Source of the DNA: Periconia sp. R9002
Lineage: Eukaryota > Ascomycota > Dothideomycetes > Pleosporales > Periconiaceae
Assembly: GCA_023627715.1 (NCBI GenBank)
Contig: JAMAHW010000079.1
Span: 62,001 to 126,000 of the forward strand
Direction: 5' to 3'
DNA length: 64,000 nucleotides
The notes beneath the pieces were generated by a model, which had not been told where the DNA came from, did no database searches, and saw only the letters and a program-made list of their open reading frames with translations. Made by a program: the position numbers and the translations under genes. Of this stretch, positions 36,670-48,435 are shown one piece after another (positions within the stretch are counted from its first letter, which is position 1; the number at the start of each line of letters is the position of its first letter).

Positions 36670-38572
36670 TTTGTTGGGAATCTGCGTCGGATGGTAGGGA
36701 CGTAAGTTTTTGAGAAATTAGATCTTGGATGGAATAGAAAGGTAGCTTCAAGCGAATGACTGTATTTGAAGTTGATATCAAACCAAACGGAAGAAACGAA
36801 TGACAAAGTCTCAAAAGTATGGTGAGGAGACAAAAGTAGGACCTTCGGAGAACGATCTCACAATTTATATTGTACTATCGACTTAAAGACAGCAACAGTA
36901 GATCGCAGTGACGCCAACGCTATCTGAAACATTGTAAAAAGAATACCAAGACAAAACACCAACACTTTAGCGGTCTACTATTTCGCCGAGATTGGATAGA
37001 AATGCAACATCCTGGGCCCTACTCCAGCTGCATCTCTTTACTCTTTGTGTCCACGAGCCCACTATTTGCGTCCCTGCACTACAATTTGACAGAAAATATG
37101 AGGCATACCCTTGTCCATCTCCTGTCTCATGTATGATTCGGTAAACACGTTCCCCCTCTCCGACAGCCAAGCTTCGGTCCGACTCCGCTTCACTTGTCCG
37201 ATCGCCTAGATTCTACTGATTACATACTGTTTTGTTGGAATGAGGATTTTCAGGCATTTCCCACATTTCGTTTGTGGTTATGCAAGCTATTTAGTCGCTC
37301 GGGTTTCTTCTTTCGGTATGTCGGAGGTTAGCACGTGGCTATGTAGTAGAGGGAAGGGAATATATAGCTAAAAGAGGCAGAGATTCAATCGAGGAGATCC
37401 GTTTATCTACTAAATCAAATGTCTTTGACATATTCAACAATCATAAAGGGAGAGCAGACAGTGATAACTCAAAGCGATAATGCAGCATCCATTTTATGTG
37501 TTCACTACAGATCAAGGCGACGACTTTCTTTTTCGCGAAAAGAAAGGCTCTATCAACACTACCACTAAATCTCTATCGATTTACTACATACTACCGAATT
37601 ACCGAGCGCTTTAACAGACAATTCCCAAGCCCGACAGCAGCCTTGGCATCAATTTTTTGTCAGACTGTATCCGTAACTCGAGCGCCGGTCCTACTCGTCT
37701 AACACGCCGAAGGAATGCGTGAAAGCTCCGCGGGGTTCGGAAAATGGACATACCTAACATTTAAGTATGTGTAGATCAAACGGAACAAAATGTATAGGCT
37801 TGGCAAAGATTATGCCATCACTGCTTGTATAATTTTAGTATGCTCACCAACTACTACTGGATCAGCTGATATCGTAAAGATCAATTGATCTCAGAGCATC
37901 ACAATAATCATACCAATTTCAAAAGATAAATACCATTTTCCGTACTCACAAAACTTTCCTCATAACTAGTTTGCAGTATAATTCCCGAAAAGAACTATAT
38001 ACTAAAAAACATCCCCCACCACCAATCAGCGTAGTCACCACCTTCCCCAACTTCCCCAAATCCACCCCCGATCACATACGAAAAAAAAAACCACATCCCC
38101 TACCCAAACTTTTCCAAATTTCTACCCTCAAAACAATTCCCCCTCCCCCGTTTCACCATCGAGCACCCACACGAACCAGCTTCCCTTACAAAAAAAAACC
38201 ACCGCATTACCACCGACAATACCACCGAAATGAACCGCATCCCTCTCCAAGGATGATGCATTCATGCCACTCACTTCCTAATGCTCCTTCAATGACGCGC
38301 GAACGAAAACAGAAACGAAACTGTCATCGATCCTACGCTAACTTCACCACATGCTCAGTACCAGTAGTATACCACTCATACACGATGTTCACCTCTACAT
38401 ACATACATAAGTACACTCCACTCCCTCACTCCACTCCCTCACTCACTCACACCCACGTTCATTCCAGTCCACTCTTTACCTAATCACCCAACACAACGCA
38501 CCACATTCTTTTCATACTACATCCACATCCACGTTCGTTACCACACACAAACACACACATACACTCATTACA
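36670..38572. other. Gene-poor region, 1.9 kb
   Basis: Lies between two divergent secreted-protein genes. 37970-38570 is a strand-biased C/A/T run with CACTCCACTCCCTCACTC-type short repeats near 38410-38450. An open frame across 37971-38483 mirrors this composition (His, Pro, Thr, Lys) and is not credible as a gene. Confidence 0.55.
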
Positions 38573-38948
38573 ATGCGCTCCTCAACCACCTCCCTCCTCA
38601 CCCTCCTCCTCACCCCCCTAACCAACGCCGCCCTCCACACAAACGGCATATGCTTCACCACCATCGGCGGCCAAGCCGTCTACAGCGAAGACATCACGAC
38701 CAAGGCGTGCGGGAACTATCTGATGCGGAATACGGGGGGTGAGCAGTGGGATACGTGTCCGGATTGTAAGATTGTAAGTCTTTACTCGTGGAGAGAAAAG
38801 GGAGGGTGTATTTTTGGGTTGGGTGCTAATAAGGGAATAGGTTAAAACGGGACCATTGAACCATTGCAATTCGGAAGGGTGGCATATCGGAGGCGATGAG
38901 TGGACGTATTACTGCGAGTTGAATGGGGGGAGTCCTATGACTGGTTAA
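38573..38948 (+). CDS. Small secreted cysteine-rich protein
   Basis: Two exons (38573-38773, 38841-38948) joined by a 67-nt intron (GTAAGT...AATAG) encode 102 residues. Residues 1-19 form a signal peptide (MRSSTTSLLTLLLTPLTNA). The mature ~83 residues carry six cysteines (GIC, KAC, DTC, PDC, NHC, YYC), an even number compatible with three disulphides, plus aromatic and Gly-rich stretches (EGWHIGGDEWTYYC). Without splicing the frame would end shortly after exon 1 and lose the last two cysteines, which supports the intron. Size, secretion and cysteine content fit the operational definition of an effector-like or antimicrobial-like fungal protein; no family is recognised. It faces the glycosyltransferase gene (3' ends 174 bp apart). 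Confidence 0.72.
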
Positions 38949-39122
38949 GGAGTTGGAGGTGATGGAAGGATTGTTTGAGATGAGTGTGCGTGGGAGGTTA
39001 CGATACAGGGGAGGATAGATCACGATCAGCTTCTTTATCTTGAGGAAAGGAAGAAATCTACCACGACCGAACATTGCGTCTAGAAACGAATAAAGTTTGA
39101 GCTTTAACCACGACTGTCTATG

Positions 39123-40755
39123 TTAATCCTCCGACTTCTCAACGACCCAGATGTCGTCTTTGTCTTGTTTAATCGCATCCTGCACCATCCCAAACAGCAA
39201 CTGCATAACCGACGACGCGACACTCCCTTTCACCATTTCCTTGTTGAGCGTGTGGTGTCTGAAGAACGTCCCATTGCAATCCGACGCGATGCGGCCTTCG
39301 TATTTTGCTGCCATGCCCGGGTACGACATTGCGTCGTCGCACGGTATCGTCTGAAAAACCCCTCAATATCAATAACATGAAAAAGGGTATGCAGATTTTC
39401 GAGGATGTGGAAAAAGAGAGAAATTGGTGGACTTACGACGATGTTATCCCCATCCGGATTAAACTCATACCTCACAAACTCACTAAACGCCCTCTGCTCA
39501 TGACTCCACTCCCCCTTCCACCGTCCACACCCCTCCCACCTCCCCTCCTCAGGACAATCCCTCCACGCCTCCAACATCTCACTCGTATATGGTAAATCCT
39601 GCACCACCACAAGCCCCGTATTGAGCACCTGCACGCCCTTCCCGTCGACGGATTTGGGCGCGTCGGACGGGGAGGAGCCGAGTTCGGTGACGTCCCAGGG
39701 CATCGCGATGGAGGTGTGCTTTGTGATGCCCCACCGGTTGAAGAGCCATTCGAGGGGGAGGTCCGGATGGGTTATGCTGACGTCGGCGTCGAGGGTTACG
39801 ATGTGCGTGTAGGCGTGGGTGGAGAGGAGGGTGTGGAGGGTCGAGGGGAGGATCCAGGTTGGGTGGTAGGTGGGGGGCGGGTGGGTGGTGTAGAGGGTGT
39901 AGGAGTAGTTGTGGATTTGTGCTGGGGTGGTGTGTGTTAGTGAGCGTGTGGGTGTCGTGATAGATGTTGGGTTTCCTTTCTCCTGCTTGCGACTCGGGTG
40001 GTCTCGTGGAATACGTTAAACGTACCGTACAAATAATGATCAAACACCGCATTCGACACCAAATCGCCCCTACTCTGAAAATCATTCCCATCATAATCTA
40101 TCCTCTTCTCACCCAAAATTTGGTTTTTCCCGTCGGGAACGCGCGTATCGATGTCGACGATCAGAATCTGTCATTTTCCCCATCAATCAATCAAACATCC
40201 ACCATCCCCCCCTCCCCCAAAAAAACACACCTAAACATGACTTACCTTCCTACCCAACTTTTCTTTCCACACTACATTTTCCAAAGGAATCTCCGAAATT
40301 TTTCCATCAGGCGCGCGATACGGCGCCGACAAATTCGCATGCAGGGTCGGGGCGAAGAATTCTTGGATACGGGTCTGGAGGGGTTTTTGTTTTTGTGGTG
40401 GTTGTGGGTGAGGTCGGATTTTGCTATTTGTCCTAATATCCTTTCATCAACAACTCTCACACTACATACAAGTTTTTGTGGGATGGAGGAGGAAAGAAGC
40501 TTACTTGGCAAGCGCAACCCTCATCCCCGACGCCATGATTTCCTTGAAACGACTCATGCCATTTTTTGGACTTGGAGATGGAGGAGTTGGGTCTGAGGTT
40601 TCGTGGGTGGGTGGATTGGGAGTGGTGGGGGTGAGGGTGGAGGAGGTGTGCCAGTCGTGCACTTTGGACCCGGCGTTGAGAGAGTTTACGGCGAAGAGGA
40701 CGAGAAAACATAATCCTACGACGACGATGAGGACGCGGGGGGTGGGGAGGAGCAT
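39123..40755 (-). CDS. Type II membrane glycosyltransferase (nucleotide-diphospho-sugar transferase fold)
   Basis: Five exons (40755-40505, 40432-40246, 40167-40026, 39921-39437, 39350-39123), all phases matching, encode 430 residues. The N-terminus has one hydrophobic segment (RVLIVVVGLCFLVLFAV, ~7-23) after a short basic tail, followed by a Pro/Ser/Thr stem: the classical Golgi type II layout. The catalytic part contains QIHNYSYTLYTTHPPP, then HIVTLDADVSITHP with the metal-binding Asp-x-Asp motif, NTGLVVVQDLP and WSHEQRAFSEFVRYEF. The arrangement resembles GT34-like and related fungal families that add hexoses to glycans in the Golgi; the specific family and acceptor are not certain. The N-terminal catalytic strand is ILIVDIDTRVPDG. 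Confidence in a glycosyltransferase is good, in specificity low. Confidence 0.78.
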
Positions 40756-41895
40756 TGTTTTTTTTTCTTTCTTTTATCTCGAGGATAACGGGGAGGTAGG
40801 AAGAAGAAGAGATTGAGTATATTGATACGAGCGAGAGATGTGGTTGGAAGAGGCGCAGTGCGTGTCGAGTGTGTCTACGCTTCTCTGGCATTTTCCCTCC
40901 CTTCCGTAGCCTTGAATACATTCCACATCATCTAGCCAGATAGGGCGGGTGAGACCCTAGGAATTTGATAGCACAACGCACCCTGTCCCCTTGCCTCGTC
41001 GATCCCGTGCAAAAAGGCTATCTGTCATATAACTCTCTACCGTCATCGTGCAACTGATTCTTCTGTCAGTCCTGTAAAGGTTTACGCCTGGAGAATGTTA
41101 ACCGTGAGAAGGTGAATATGTAGGTGTGGAGATTTTCATATGCGGGCAAGGTATTCTATCCATGGTGCTGGGTGTATACGACATGTAGACAGGTATGTAT
41201 TGAGTATACATGGGGGAACTCGAGATAGTTCAACAGATATATGAGGAGAGTTATCTTAATTGAGCAATTATTTGATTCTGTACATACGTACATGTACGTG
41301 AATGGTCAGGACATGTAGTCTGGCCAGTTGACAGATAGCCCACAGGCCAAGACCGTCCACGTGACGCGTTCGTGGTAGGTACCGTTGACATCTGTACGAC
41401 ATCAATTCGATAGCAACGAACCACGGCGCCCTTATTTCCATCCGAGGCCCAAAGTTCCATACAGCAAGTCAAATCTAGAATAATACAGGACAAGTAATCC
41501 TTGTTCGTTAAATGAAGTAACAACCCATGGTTTATTTCTTCTAAAGTGCTATGTTCCATCTAATTCTCTCATGCAAGAACGCGCATGTGTACTCTAAAGG
41601 ACACACACGCGTGTATCCAGCTGTGTAATCGCTCACCCTCTGAACCGACGCCAGCTCTATGCACCGCCGTGATGCAATGTATGAAATGAAATATACATGT
41701 ACGGAAGTTCTAGGATATCGAATGAAAATAAGAAAGACGAAATGCGTCAGGAATGCCTATACACCCAATGCACCCTATGTAAACAGGCCTTGAAAAGAAA
41801 ATGCGGTATCCTAGGAAAAAAACGTGTCCTCGTGCACAATGTAAACTAATTGGGAAATGGGTAAAGGAAGGAGATGAGCCGCGTCTTTGAATCGA
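40756..41895. other. Intergenic, 1.1 kb
   Basis: Holds the upstream region of the glycosyltransferase and the 3' flank of the CLC gene (which ends at 41896). Contains several palindromic ACATGTACGT-type words (41285-41300). No gene is supported. Confidence 0.55.
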
Positions 41896-44774
41896 CTAGA
41901 TGAAGCAGAAAAACCCTGAACGATGCTTCTTCTCGTTTTCTTCCAGTTCTTTGATGTACTTGACGAAAGTCTTCTTATGTATCTACAATACCGTTTGTTA
42001 GTATCAACGCGTCACAGATGACAACGCGTAGAAGAGATTACGTACCATGCCAGCATATTTCCCATCCTTCAACACACAGATGTAGCGAAGACCTAGTTTG
42101 ACAAAGCATTCATAGACCAGGTCCATTGGCGAGTGGACATCAAGCGCCACAGGTGCAGGATCGATGAAAGGTGTGAAATCACTATCATCAATGTTCTCTG
42201 CGTTTTCGAGATCTTCTCCGATGTGCTCGCGCCCGGCAGCCCATTCTACATGCGGTGACATTAGACAAAGGGTGTTCTCTTCGTCTTGAAGTCGATCCAG
42301 AGCGAATTGAAGATCGGGGAGTGGAATCAGACCAACGAGAAGGCCGTGCTTGACAATTGCCAAACCACCATCGATTTCTCCCGTCAAATGAAGATACTCC
42401 TGCTTGGCTCTCAACTCGGAAGCGGGGATGAGTGCTGATTCAGAAATATCGATTATACGCTCTGGTCGACTGCGAAGTGTGATGTCGCCGAGAGTAGAAG
42501 TGAAAACAGGTCGAACCTTGTTGTCAAGGAACGGGTAAGAGTTCATGTCCGTCAGCAAATCGTAGATGCTCAGCGGCTCTATTGCGTCGGCTACCCACTT
42601 CGCGACCAGAATGCCTAGCGAGAACGGGAGCACGTGGTCCAGACTGCCGGTGAGCTCGAAAAGAATAACCGCTAGGGTGACAGTCAAGCGTGTGACGCCA
42701 GTCATTGTGGCACCGGCTGCGACCATAGCATACACACCAGGCACTACACATGACCCAGGCGGACCTGTCGGGTCACAGCTTCCGAAAAGGCCTGTGCTAG
42801 AAAATCGTAAAGCAAAAAGCTGAACTGTATGTCCAACCATACGGCCAGCTAGACCGCCGACCACCATGGAAGGTACGTAAATGCCAGCAGGAACCTTGAT
42901 GCCAAAAGTAATGACCGTAAGACCAGCTTTAATGACAAAAGCTACAAGCAAAATCCACAATACATTGGGGATGTTTTCCCTCGTAGGGCATAGTCCATCC
43001 CCGTTTTCCGTGAAGGTATCGCAGGGGCTGGCCAATTCGAATAGCAGTTCCGCTACAGGAAGTTTTGTATACCTGTTCCAGAAACTGGTGAGGCCAGTGA
43101 CGAGTGCGACCAGGAAAACTTCCAGCAACGGATGCTTTTTAATGATTGGGATTCGTCGGAAAGTGCGCGCCCAGAAGCGGGAAGCTTTGATGAAAAGAGC
43201 GCCCAGAATGCCACCCAATGCTCCCGTGAAGATGAATGCGATCAATTCAAAGAATTTCCAGTCAATGAGGTACCGGACCTCGAACAACACGATTTTGTTG
43301 TTTCCATAAGGATTCAAGAATTTGAGCGAGAGTGCCGAGGCCTATAAAAGGTCAGTAGACTGGAAGTCAAGAGCAGCATACTATTACTTACAATGCAGCA
43401 GAAGAAAGTACGGAAAAGGGTTTTCGATGGGAAGTAGTAGCTGACCTCCTCCAAGCTGAAGAGCACGCCACTAATGGGAGCGCCGAAAGCTACGGCCACA
43501 CCGCTAGCGGCACTGGCACTGAGGATCTCTCTTCGCTTTGCGTCGTTGGCACTGTATTTGGAAAATATACGACAAGAGATGTTGCCAATGGCGGTAGCAA
43601 TGTGTACATATGGGCCTTCTTTGCCAAGACTCAGACCGGATGCCACGCTGAGAATCAAACCAAGAGTTTTGATAACTAATGTGCGCACACCCAAATATCC
43701 GTGAAGGACAAATCCGCTCAAAATGACTTTGACCTCGGCTACGCCACTGCCAGCTGCGGAATAGAAGACCATGGGAGGACGAACCGGTGACTCGTTTAGG
43801 CGTGCCTGTGTATTTAGAGGTTGTTTGTTGTCGTCATCATCATCATCTTCATGGTGCTCTGACGTTTGGATCTCGGCGCCTAGGTTCTCATCCAAAGTCG
43901 AAATAGAGACGGCAGACGGGACCACTGTCTTCGTAGCCAGGGTGAGGAGGCAGGAGGCCATAGATAATAGGACGACAGAGAATACGAAGGCAGCGAATTG
44001 CGTCTGCACCATGTCCAGCCGGTCATTGCGGATGACACGCGACCAGTGTAGCCAATCATCACAGATGGAAGCACCCTGACAGCACGTCTTTTTGCTCCAA
44101 TACCAGGATGTGGTACAGTATCCCTGCTTCCAATCGTACAAAGTGTTCTCCGTGATGTTCACGAAATAGGCTACGATGGCGGTCAGAATGCCGATGATGG
44201 CGACCAGTATCCAGCCCTGTGCACCGTCAAACCATGCCTCTACTCTGCCTCGGAAGTCTTTGCGGTTCCTCAGAGCCTTGACCCGAAACGCATCGTTGAT
44301 ACTATCGCGGACCCAATCGGTCGACGTGAACTGGTCGTACCACACGCGGTGATCCTGGAATAGGGAGGCCTTGGAGGCCTGCATGCTGTTCTCCAGCGAC
44401 CGTTCACCCAGAGCATTTACCAGGCGCTGGCTAAAGGAGTTACGCCGACTGTGGTGACGCAGACGCATGCTGGCAGGCGGCCGGCGCGGGGTGCCCGGCA
44501 CCGTGGGCGGCACAGTGCCTGGGACACTTGTATAGGAGCGCGAGTGGTATGCATTGCCTAGGAGACTTGATCTTTCGGTGGGGTTGTGTCTGGTCAGGTC
44601 GTTATCGGAGGCTCGGGCTCGCCGTATATTGCGAAAGGTAAGGGTGGGAGAGGTCGGAGTGACGGTGTCACGCTGTTCCTGTTCCTCCAAGTGGGCAGTG
44701 TCGGTGGGGTCGAGGCTGGCATCATCGTGATCGGCCGCGTCGACGCTGTGGTAAGAGATGACGGATTTGGGCAT
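41896..44774 (-). CDS. CLC-type chloride channel / Cl-:H+ antiporter
   Basis: A membrane protein of the CLC family, related to yeast Gef1, which acts in Golgi/endosomal acidification and copper/iron loading. Three exons (44774-43392, 43341-42046, 41982-41896) encode 921 residues. The cytosolic N-terminus (~200 residues) is acidic, then Ser/Arg-rich. Selectivity motifs are GSGVAEVKVILSGFV, GKEGPYVH with gating Glu386, and GIKVPAGIYVPSMVVGG. Two C-terminal CBS domains follow (around ITLRSRPERIIDI and AVDVHSPM-like ALDVHSPMDLVYECF, then GLRYICVLKDGKYAGM). The last exon, joined through GTACGT...TGTAG, ends in IHKKTFVKYIKELEENEKK. An in-frame ATG at 44900 would add 42 Pro-rich residues; 44774 is preferred. 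A central loop holds an acidic Asp run (HHEDDDDDDNK-like). Confidence 0.93.
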
Positions 44775-45573
44775 GGCGGCGGGGGTGGGGGTCGGAGGAG
44801 AGGGAAGGGGAGGAGGGGAGGGCGGAGGATGGAGAGAGGGCAGGCGGAAGTGGATCAGACGGACCAAAAAGTATGGGGAAGCTGGGGAATTAGTATCCAA
44901 GGCAGGCAGAGGTCATGCTGGGACCCTCGAGGTTGTAGGGGTAGGTCATATGAGGGTGTAACGCCGACGACTACCAAGGAGTGAGTTGGAGGGTGGCTTG
45001 GCGGCCTGAAGTGGGACTCGACTCGTGCGTTGGTGGTGGTGGTGGTCGATCTATCAACAAAGAAAGCGAGCGACGAGCTTCCAGGTGGATTCCAATGTTG
45101 GAAGCAGGCGGGTGCAGTCGAGTTAATCTAGGTGGAGGTCGGACTGCACCGGCAAAGTACATGCGTGTAGAATGGATATCAGACAAGCTTGAGGTAGAGA
45201 CTGGGGGCGCATGATGCGATGTTGGAGGGCGACGATGTGTTTCCACGAGACATCGTTACCGTACCAGTTTGGACGAAAGGCACTACGTAGACGGTCGGTA
45301 CCCCTGCATTCGGCTTCGCATGGCGCGCACGCGTTCTGAAAAAACTGACCTAGTCCTAAACCTCTCTAAACCACCACCACTCAACGCGTCCTATCAATGG
45401 GACGTGAAGCATTTAGCGCACTAGACTACATATACACGTCTTTCCTACCTCTCATTAAATTATCGCATCCTTCACCCTTTTCACTCTTTTTCCAGTCGCT
45501 CTTTTGTTTTGTTTACCTATCGATTTTTCGTTGATCAAGTAATTCCATTTTCCTGTGCCCGCCATCATTCACA
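44775..45573. promoter_or_regulatory. Divergent upstream region, 0.8 kb
   Basis: Lies between the CLC and LRR-like gene starts. It is G-rich on the plus strand at 44780-45060, including a GGT run near 45035, and pyrimidine-rich at 45440-45500. No specific site is assigned. Confidence 0.4.
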
Positions 45574-46761
45574 ATGCCACCTACTCGAACAGCCAAGAAG
45601 AACACCACGGGTGCGTCAACTTTGGCTGCATTTGGTTTCACACGCGTTTCCTCTCCAGCGAAACCGGGAGCTGTCGTTAAACCATTGTCCTCACACTCAT
45701 CTCAATCGTCTATCGAGGAACAGTCTGCAGCTTCTTCTCAAAAGACGGCTTCGCAAACAGTGAAAAAGGAGGCTTCAAATGTTAAAATGGAGAGAGAGAT
45801 GAGATGAGATTTAGATAGTTTATAGCACCATAGTACTAAGGGCTATCTCTACCCATACTAAAAGGAGGATTATATATTGAACACCTAAGAACGGAAAACA
45901 AAAAGGACAGCACGAAAATGGAGAGCACAGTGGCTAAAACCGAGTCTGCAGAAGCCTCAATGCCAGCTTCTGCTGCACCAACCCCACCTCGGAAGAAAAA
46001 GTTGCCAAAACCCGTTGAAAAGGGCATCAGATCAGCCGAGTTCCATGATGAAAGACGTGATTGGGTCGACAAGTACCATTTGCAGATAGGAACCTCGACT
46101 CCAGACATCACCTTCAAGTATAATTTCAAAATGACCGAGTAAGTGATGCGACCCTGCTTCGATGATGGTAAGTACACTATTCTGACAATGGCGGCAGCGA
46201 ACACATCGAGGACATTCTATCACTCGGCTCGAAAGTCACCGAGAAGGTATGGAATTTCTTCTTTATTTCCGATGACGTGAGTTACACTGCGCGTAGTGAA
46301 ATGTGTAGTGTCACCGAAAATGCACTCGTGCGCCTTGCCAAAGCATGCCCAAACCTCCGAAAAGTTACTTTTCAACATTGCTCTATTCACAACGATGCGG
46401 CTGTTGCGTTCCTGAAATATTGCCCTGGTATCACACACTATGAGGTCTTGGATTCTTTCTCGTGGAAAGCTTTGGGAGAAATCGAAAACCATCCCGAATG
46501 GGCGCCCAAGCTCAAAAAGTTAAGGGTGCGTTTTCGACCCAGCTCATGGAGCGTGTGTAAAACTGTGGTTGACCTCGAAAGCAGATCTCTAATGGCATTT
46601 GCCCTGAGGTGAGGGCGATGAGCAAAACACGACCCACGTTGGCGGTTCAACTAGTGGGTAGAACTCAGATCAAGAAATATGGTGATTGGGAATATGAGGT
46701 TTGGCATGACGAATACAGGAACGGACGCAAGAAAGCTCCATGGAGCGGCAGCATGTATTGA
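45574..46761 (+). CDS. LRR-like protein with interrupted N-terminal coding region
   Basis: The core starts at ATG 45918. Exon 45918-46138 (GTAAGT donor) joins to 46198 in phase; the frame runs to 46525 (GTGCGT donor) and the last exon is 46585-46761, ending KKAPWSGSMY. The middle (VTENALVRLAKACPNLRKV, AAVAFLKYCPGITHYEVLD) has two leucine-rich-repeat units like those of fungal F-box/LRR relatives; no F-box was found. A GTATGG site at 46245 might add another intron. Upstream, 45574-45807 encodes a Ser/Thr/Lys-rich 77-residue frame that stops. Its end and the start at 45918 share the 11-mer AAAATGGAGAG 131 bp apart, and excising one copy plus the spacer fuses the two frames. Alternatively a weak GTTAAA..AAAAG intron (45781-45905) does so. 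The start therefore remains open: 45574 if spliced, 45918 otherwise. Confidence 0.6.
45784..45925 (+). repeat. Direct repeat of 11 bp flanking a 120-bp interruption
   Basis: AAAATGGAGAG occurs at 45784-45794 and 45915-45925. The sequence between contains stop codons in all relevant frames. No clear terminal inverted repeats were seen. Confidence 0.7.
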
Positions 46762-47231
46762 TTTTCTTTGCGGTTTTGGCGTTACTCTTGGTCCCGAATG
46801 AATATGTATTAGTATGTAAAAGGTATCAAAGTAAATAAATAACCCCGTATAACTACGGTCCCGTCATTTTGGTCATTCGTCACGGCCACCGGCCTGTCTG
46901 ATGTCACGCACACAGGCAGGGTCCAACCTTTCTATGCCGCGGCGGCCGCCGACTAGGCTCGAGTCGGGCAGATGGGTTCGGCATCGGGTGCGTCACTGCC
47001 CAATCATCCGCCAGCTATTAGCCGTAATTATCGTGTATGTAGCTCTCGCTCGCACTTCTTTCTTTTGAATGGGAGAGCAAGAAAGCTTACATACATACAC
47101 AGTTCAAAACATCCCAGGGACACCACCGCAGGATCGAATACGTTGTCGAAAACGAGACAAAATAAATCCACGGCTTGATTTTCGGATTTCTTGGTGCCGT
47201 TGTGTCGAGCATTCATCCAGTCGGTATCGCC
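46762..47231. promoter_or_regulatory. Intergenic, 470 bp
   Basis: Contains the 3' flank of the LRR-like gene and the promoter of the esterase. A GC-rich patch (GCCGCGGCGGCCGCCGAC) lies at about 46936-46953. Nothing else is evident. Confidence 0.45.
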
Positions 47232-48435
47232 ATGGTAAGTAAAGCGAGGGGTGCGATCCCCGATCTCGCTTGTAGTCGTCTATGCAGTGACGGGAATGTG
47301 TATACCAACCCGTCCATGTAGCCATACGACAACATCTTCCTCTTTGGGGACTCTATTACCCAGGACTCTTTCAATCAGGAGCGCGGCTCCGGCTTCTCTG
47401 CCGCCTTACAGCACGGTATGTATCGCCTGCCTTGCCATGTTGATGCACCAACAGACGCCTAATCCACCACCAGCATACATTCGACGGCTTGATGTCGTAA
47501 ATCGTGGCTTCAGGTAACAGGACGACTCTTTCTTTCAGCTGCATTTTCCTTCGCATACCTATTATAGACTAACTTGGTAATTACAGCGGATACAACAGTC
47601 GCCAGGCGCTCGAAGTCCTGCCTCACATCATCCCCGCACCCCACGAATCCCAAATCCGACTACTAGTAAGAACATTCTCGAACCATGAAAAACCCCGCAT
47701 CGAAACCGTAGACTGATCTGCTTCAAGGCCGTCTTTTTCGGCGCAAACGATGCATCGGTTCCCAGAGAGGAGAACAACCAGCATGTGCCGCTCGACGAGT
47801 ACCGAGACAACCTCGCCAAAATCATCCAGCATCCTCAAGTCGCCGCCCACAACCCCAGGATTGTTCTCGTTGCGCCTCCTCCTATCAACGAGCACTTGCA
47901 ATGGAACTCTGACAAGAACAATGGCCTAAAGTCTGTCTCTCGAAAAGCTCCCATGACCAAAAGCTATGCAGATGCCGCCGTTCAAGTTGCCGAGAACCTA
48001 GGAGTCCCCGTAGTCAATTTGTGGAAGGCTTTCATGGCCAAGGCCGGTTTGGATTTGTCTACCTGGAAAGAGGGCGATTCCATTCCAGGCTCCCTGGACA
48101 CAGCGCCGAACGATGCCCTGGTTGAATTGATGTACGATGGTATGTTCACCTTGATAAACCCCTTGACCCGGGCTCGGCTCACCAATTACAGGCCTGCACT
48201 TCAATCCTGCGGGCTACGACATCATGTTTGACGAGCTGATCAAGGTCATCGGCGATAACTGGCCGGATCTTTTGCCTGAGAATCTACCCACCGTTCTCCC
48301 TGTGTGGAACGACGCTGCGGGTTGGGAGAAGTGGAGGTCAGAGATCCAGAAAGCGTGAGTGGCGTTGTTGTCTACCACACTCCATACTATTTGACCTTAC
48401 AAAGTATGGAGGACTCGGGATATGATGCGCCGTAG
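47232..48435 (+). CDS. IAH1: SGNH/GDSL esterase, isoamyl acetate-hydrolysing type (IAH1-like)
   Basis: Hydrolyses acetate esters by family (yeast Iah1). Seven exons were deduced: 47232-47234, 47322-47415, 47474-47513, 47587-47665, 47728-48139, 48192-48354, 48405-48435, giving 273 residues. All phases agree. Block I is FLFGDSIT (Ser12), block III FFGANDAS (Asn79), and block V YDGLHFNPAGYD, with Asp209 and His212 completing the catalytic triad. Exon 1 is only the ATG, followed directly by GTAAGT; the next exon begins CCATACGAC and restores MPYDNIFLFGDS. If the last intron (48355-48404) is not spliced, the protein simply ends in QKA at 48358. No signal peptide, so probably cytosolic. Well conserved and confidently assigned; the tiny first exon is the main inference. 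Confidence 0.87.

Noticed and set aside
37971..38483. 170-residue plus-strand frame
   Set aside because: Composition follows the C/A/T-biased DNA (His, Pro, Thr); it has no domain and no splice logic.
33144..39122. Secondary-metabolite cluster around the MFS gene
   Set aside because: No PKS, NRPS, terpene synthase, P450 or pathway regulator is present nearby.
44775..44900. Upstream in-frame start for the CLC gene
   Set aside because: It adds only a Pro-rich segment; the ATG at 44774 is followed by ordinary coding sequence. It cannot be fully excluded.
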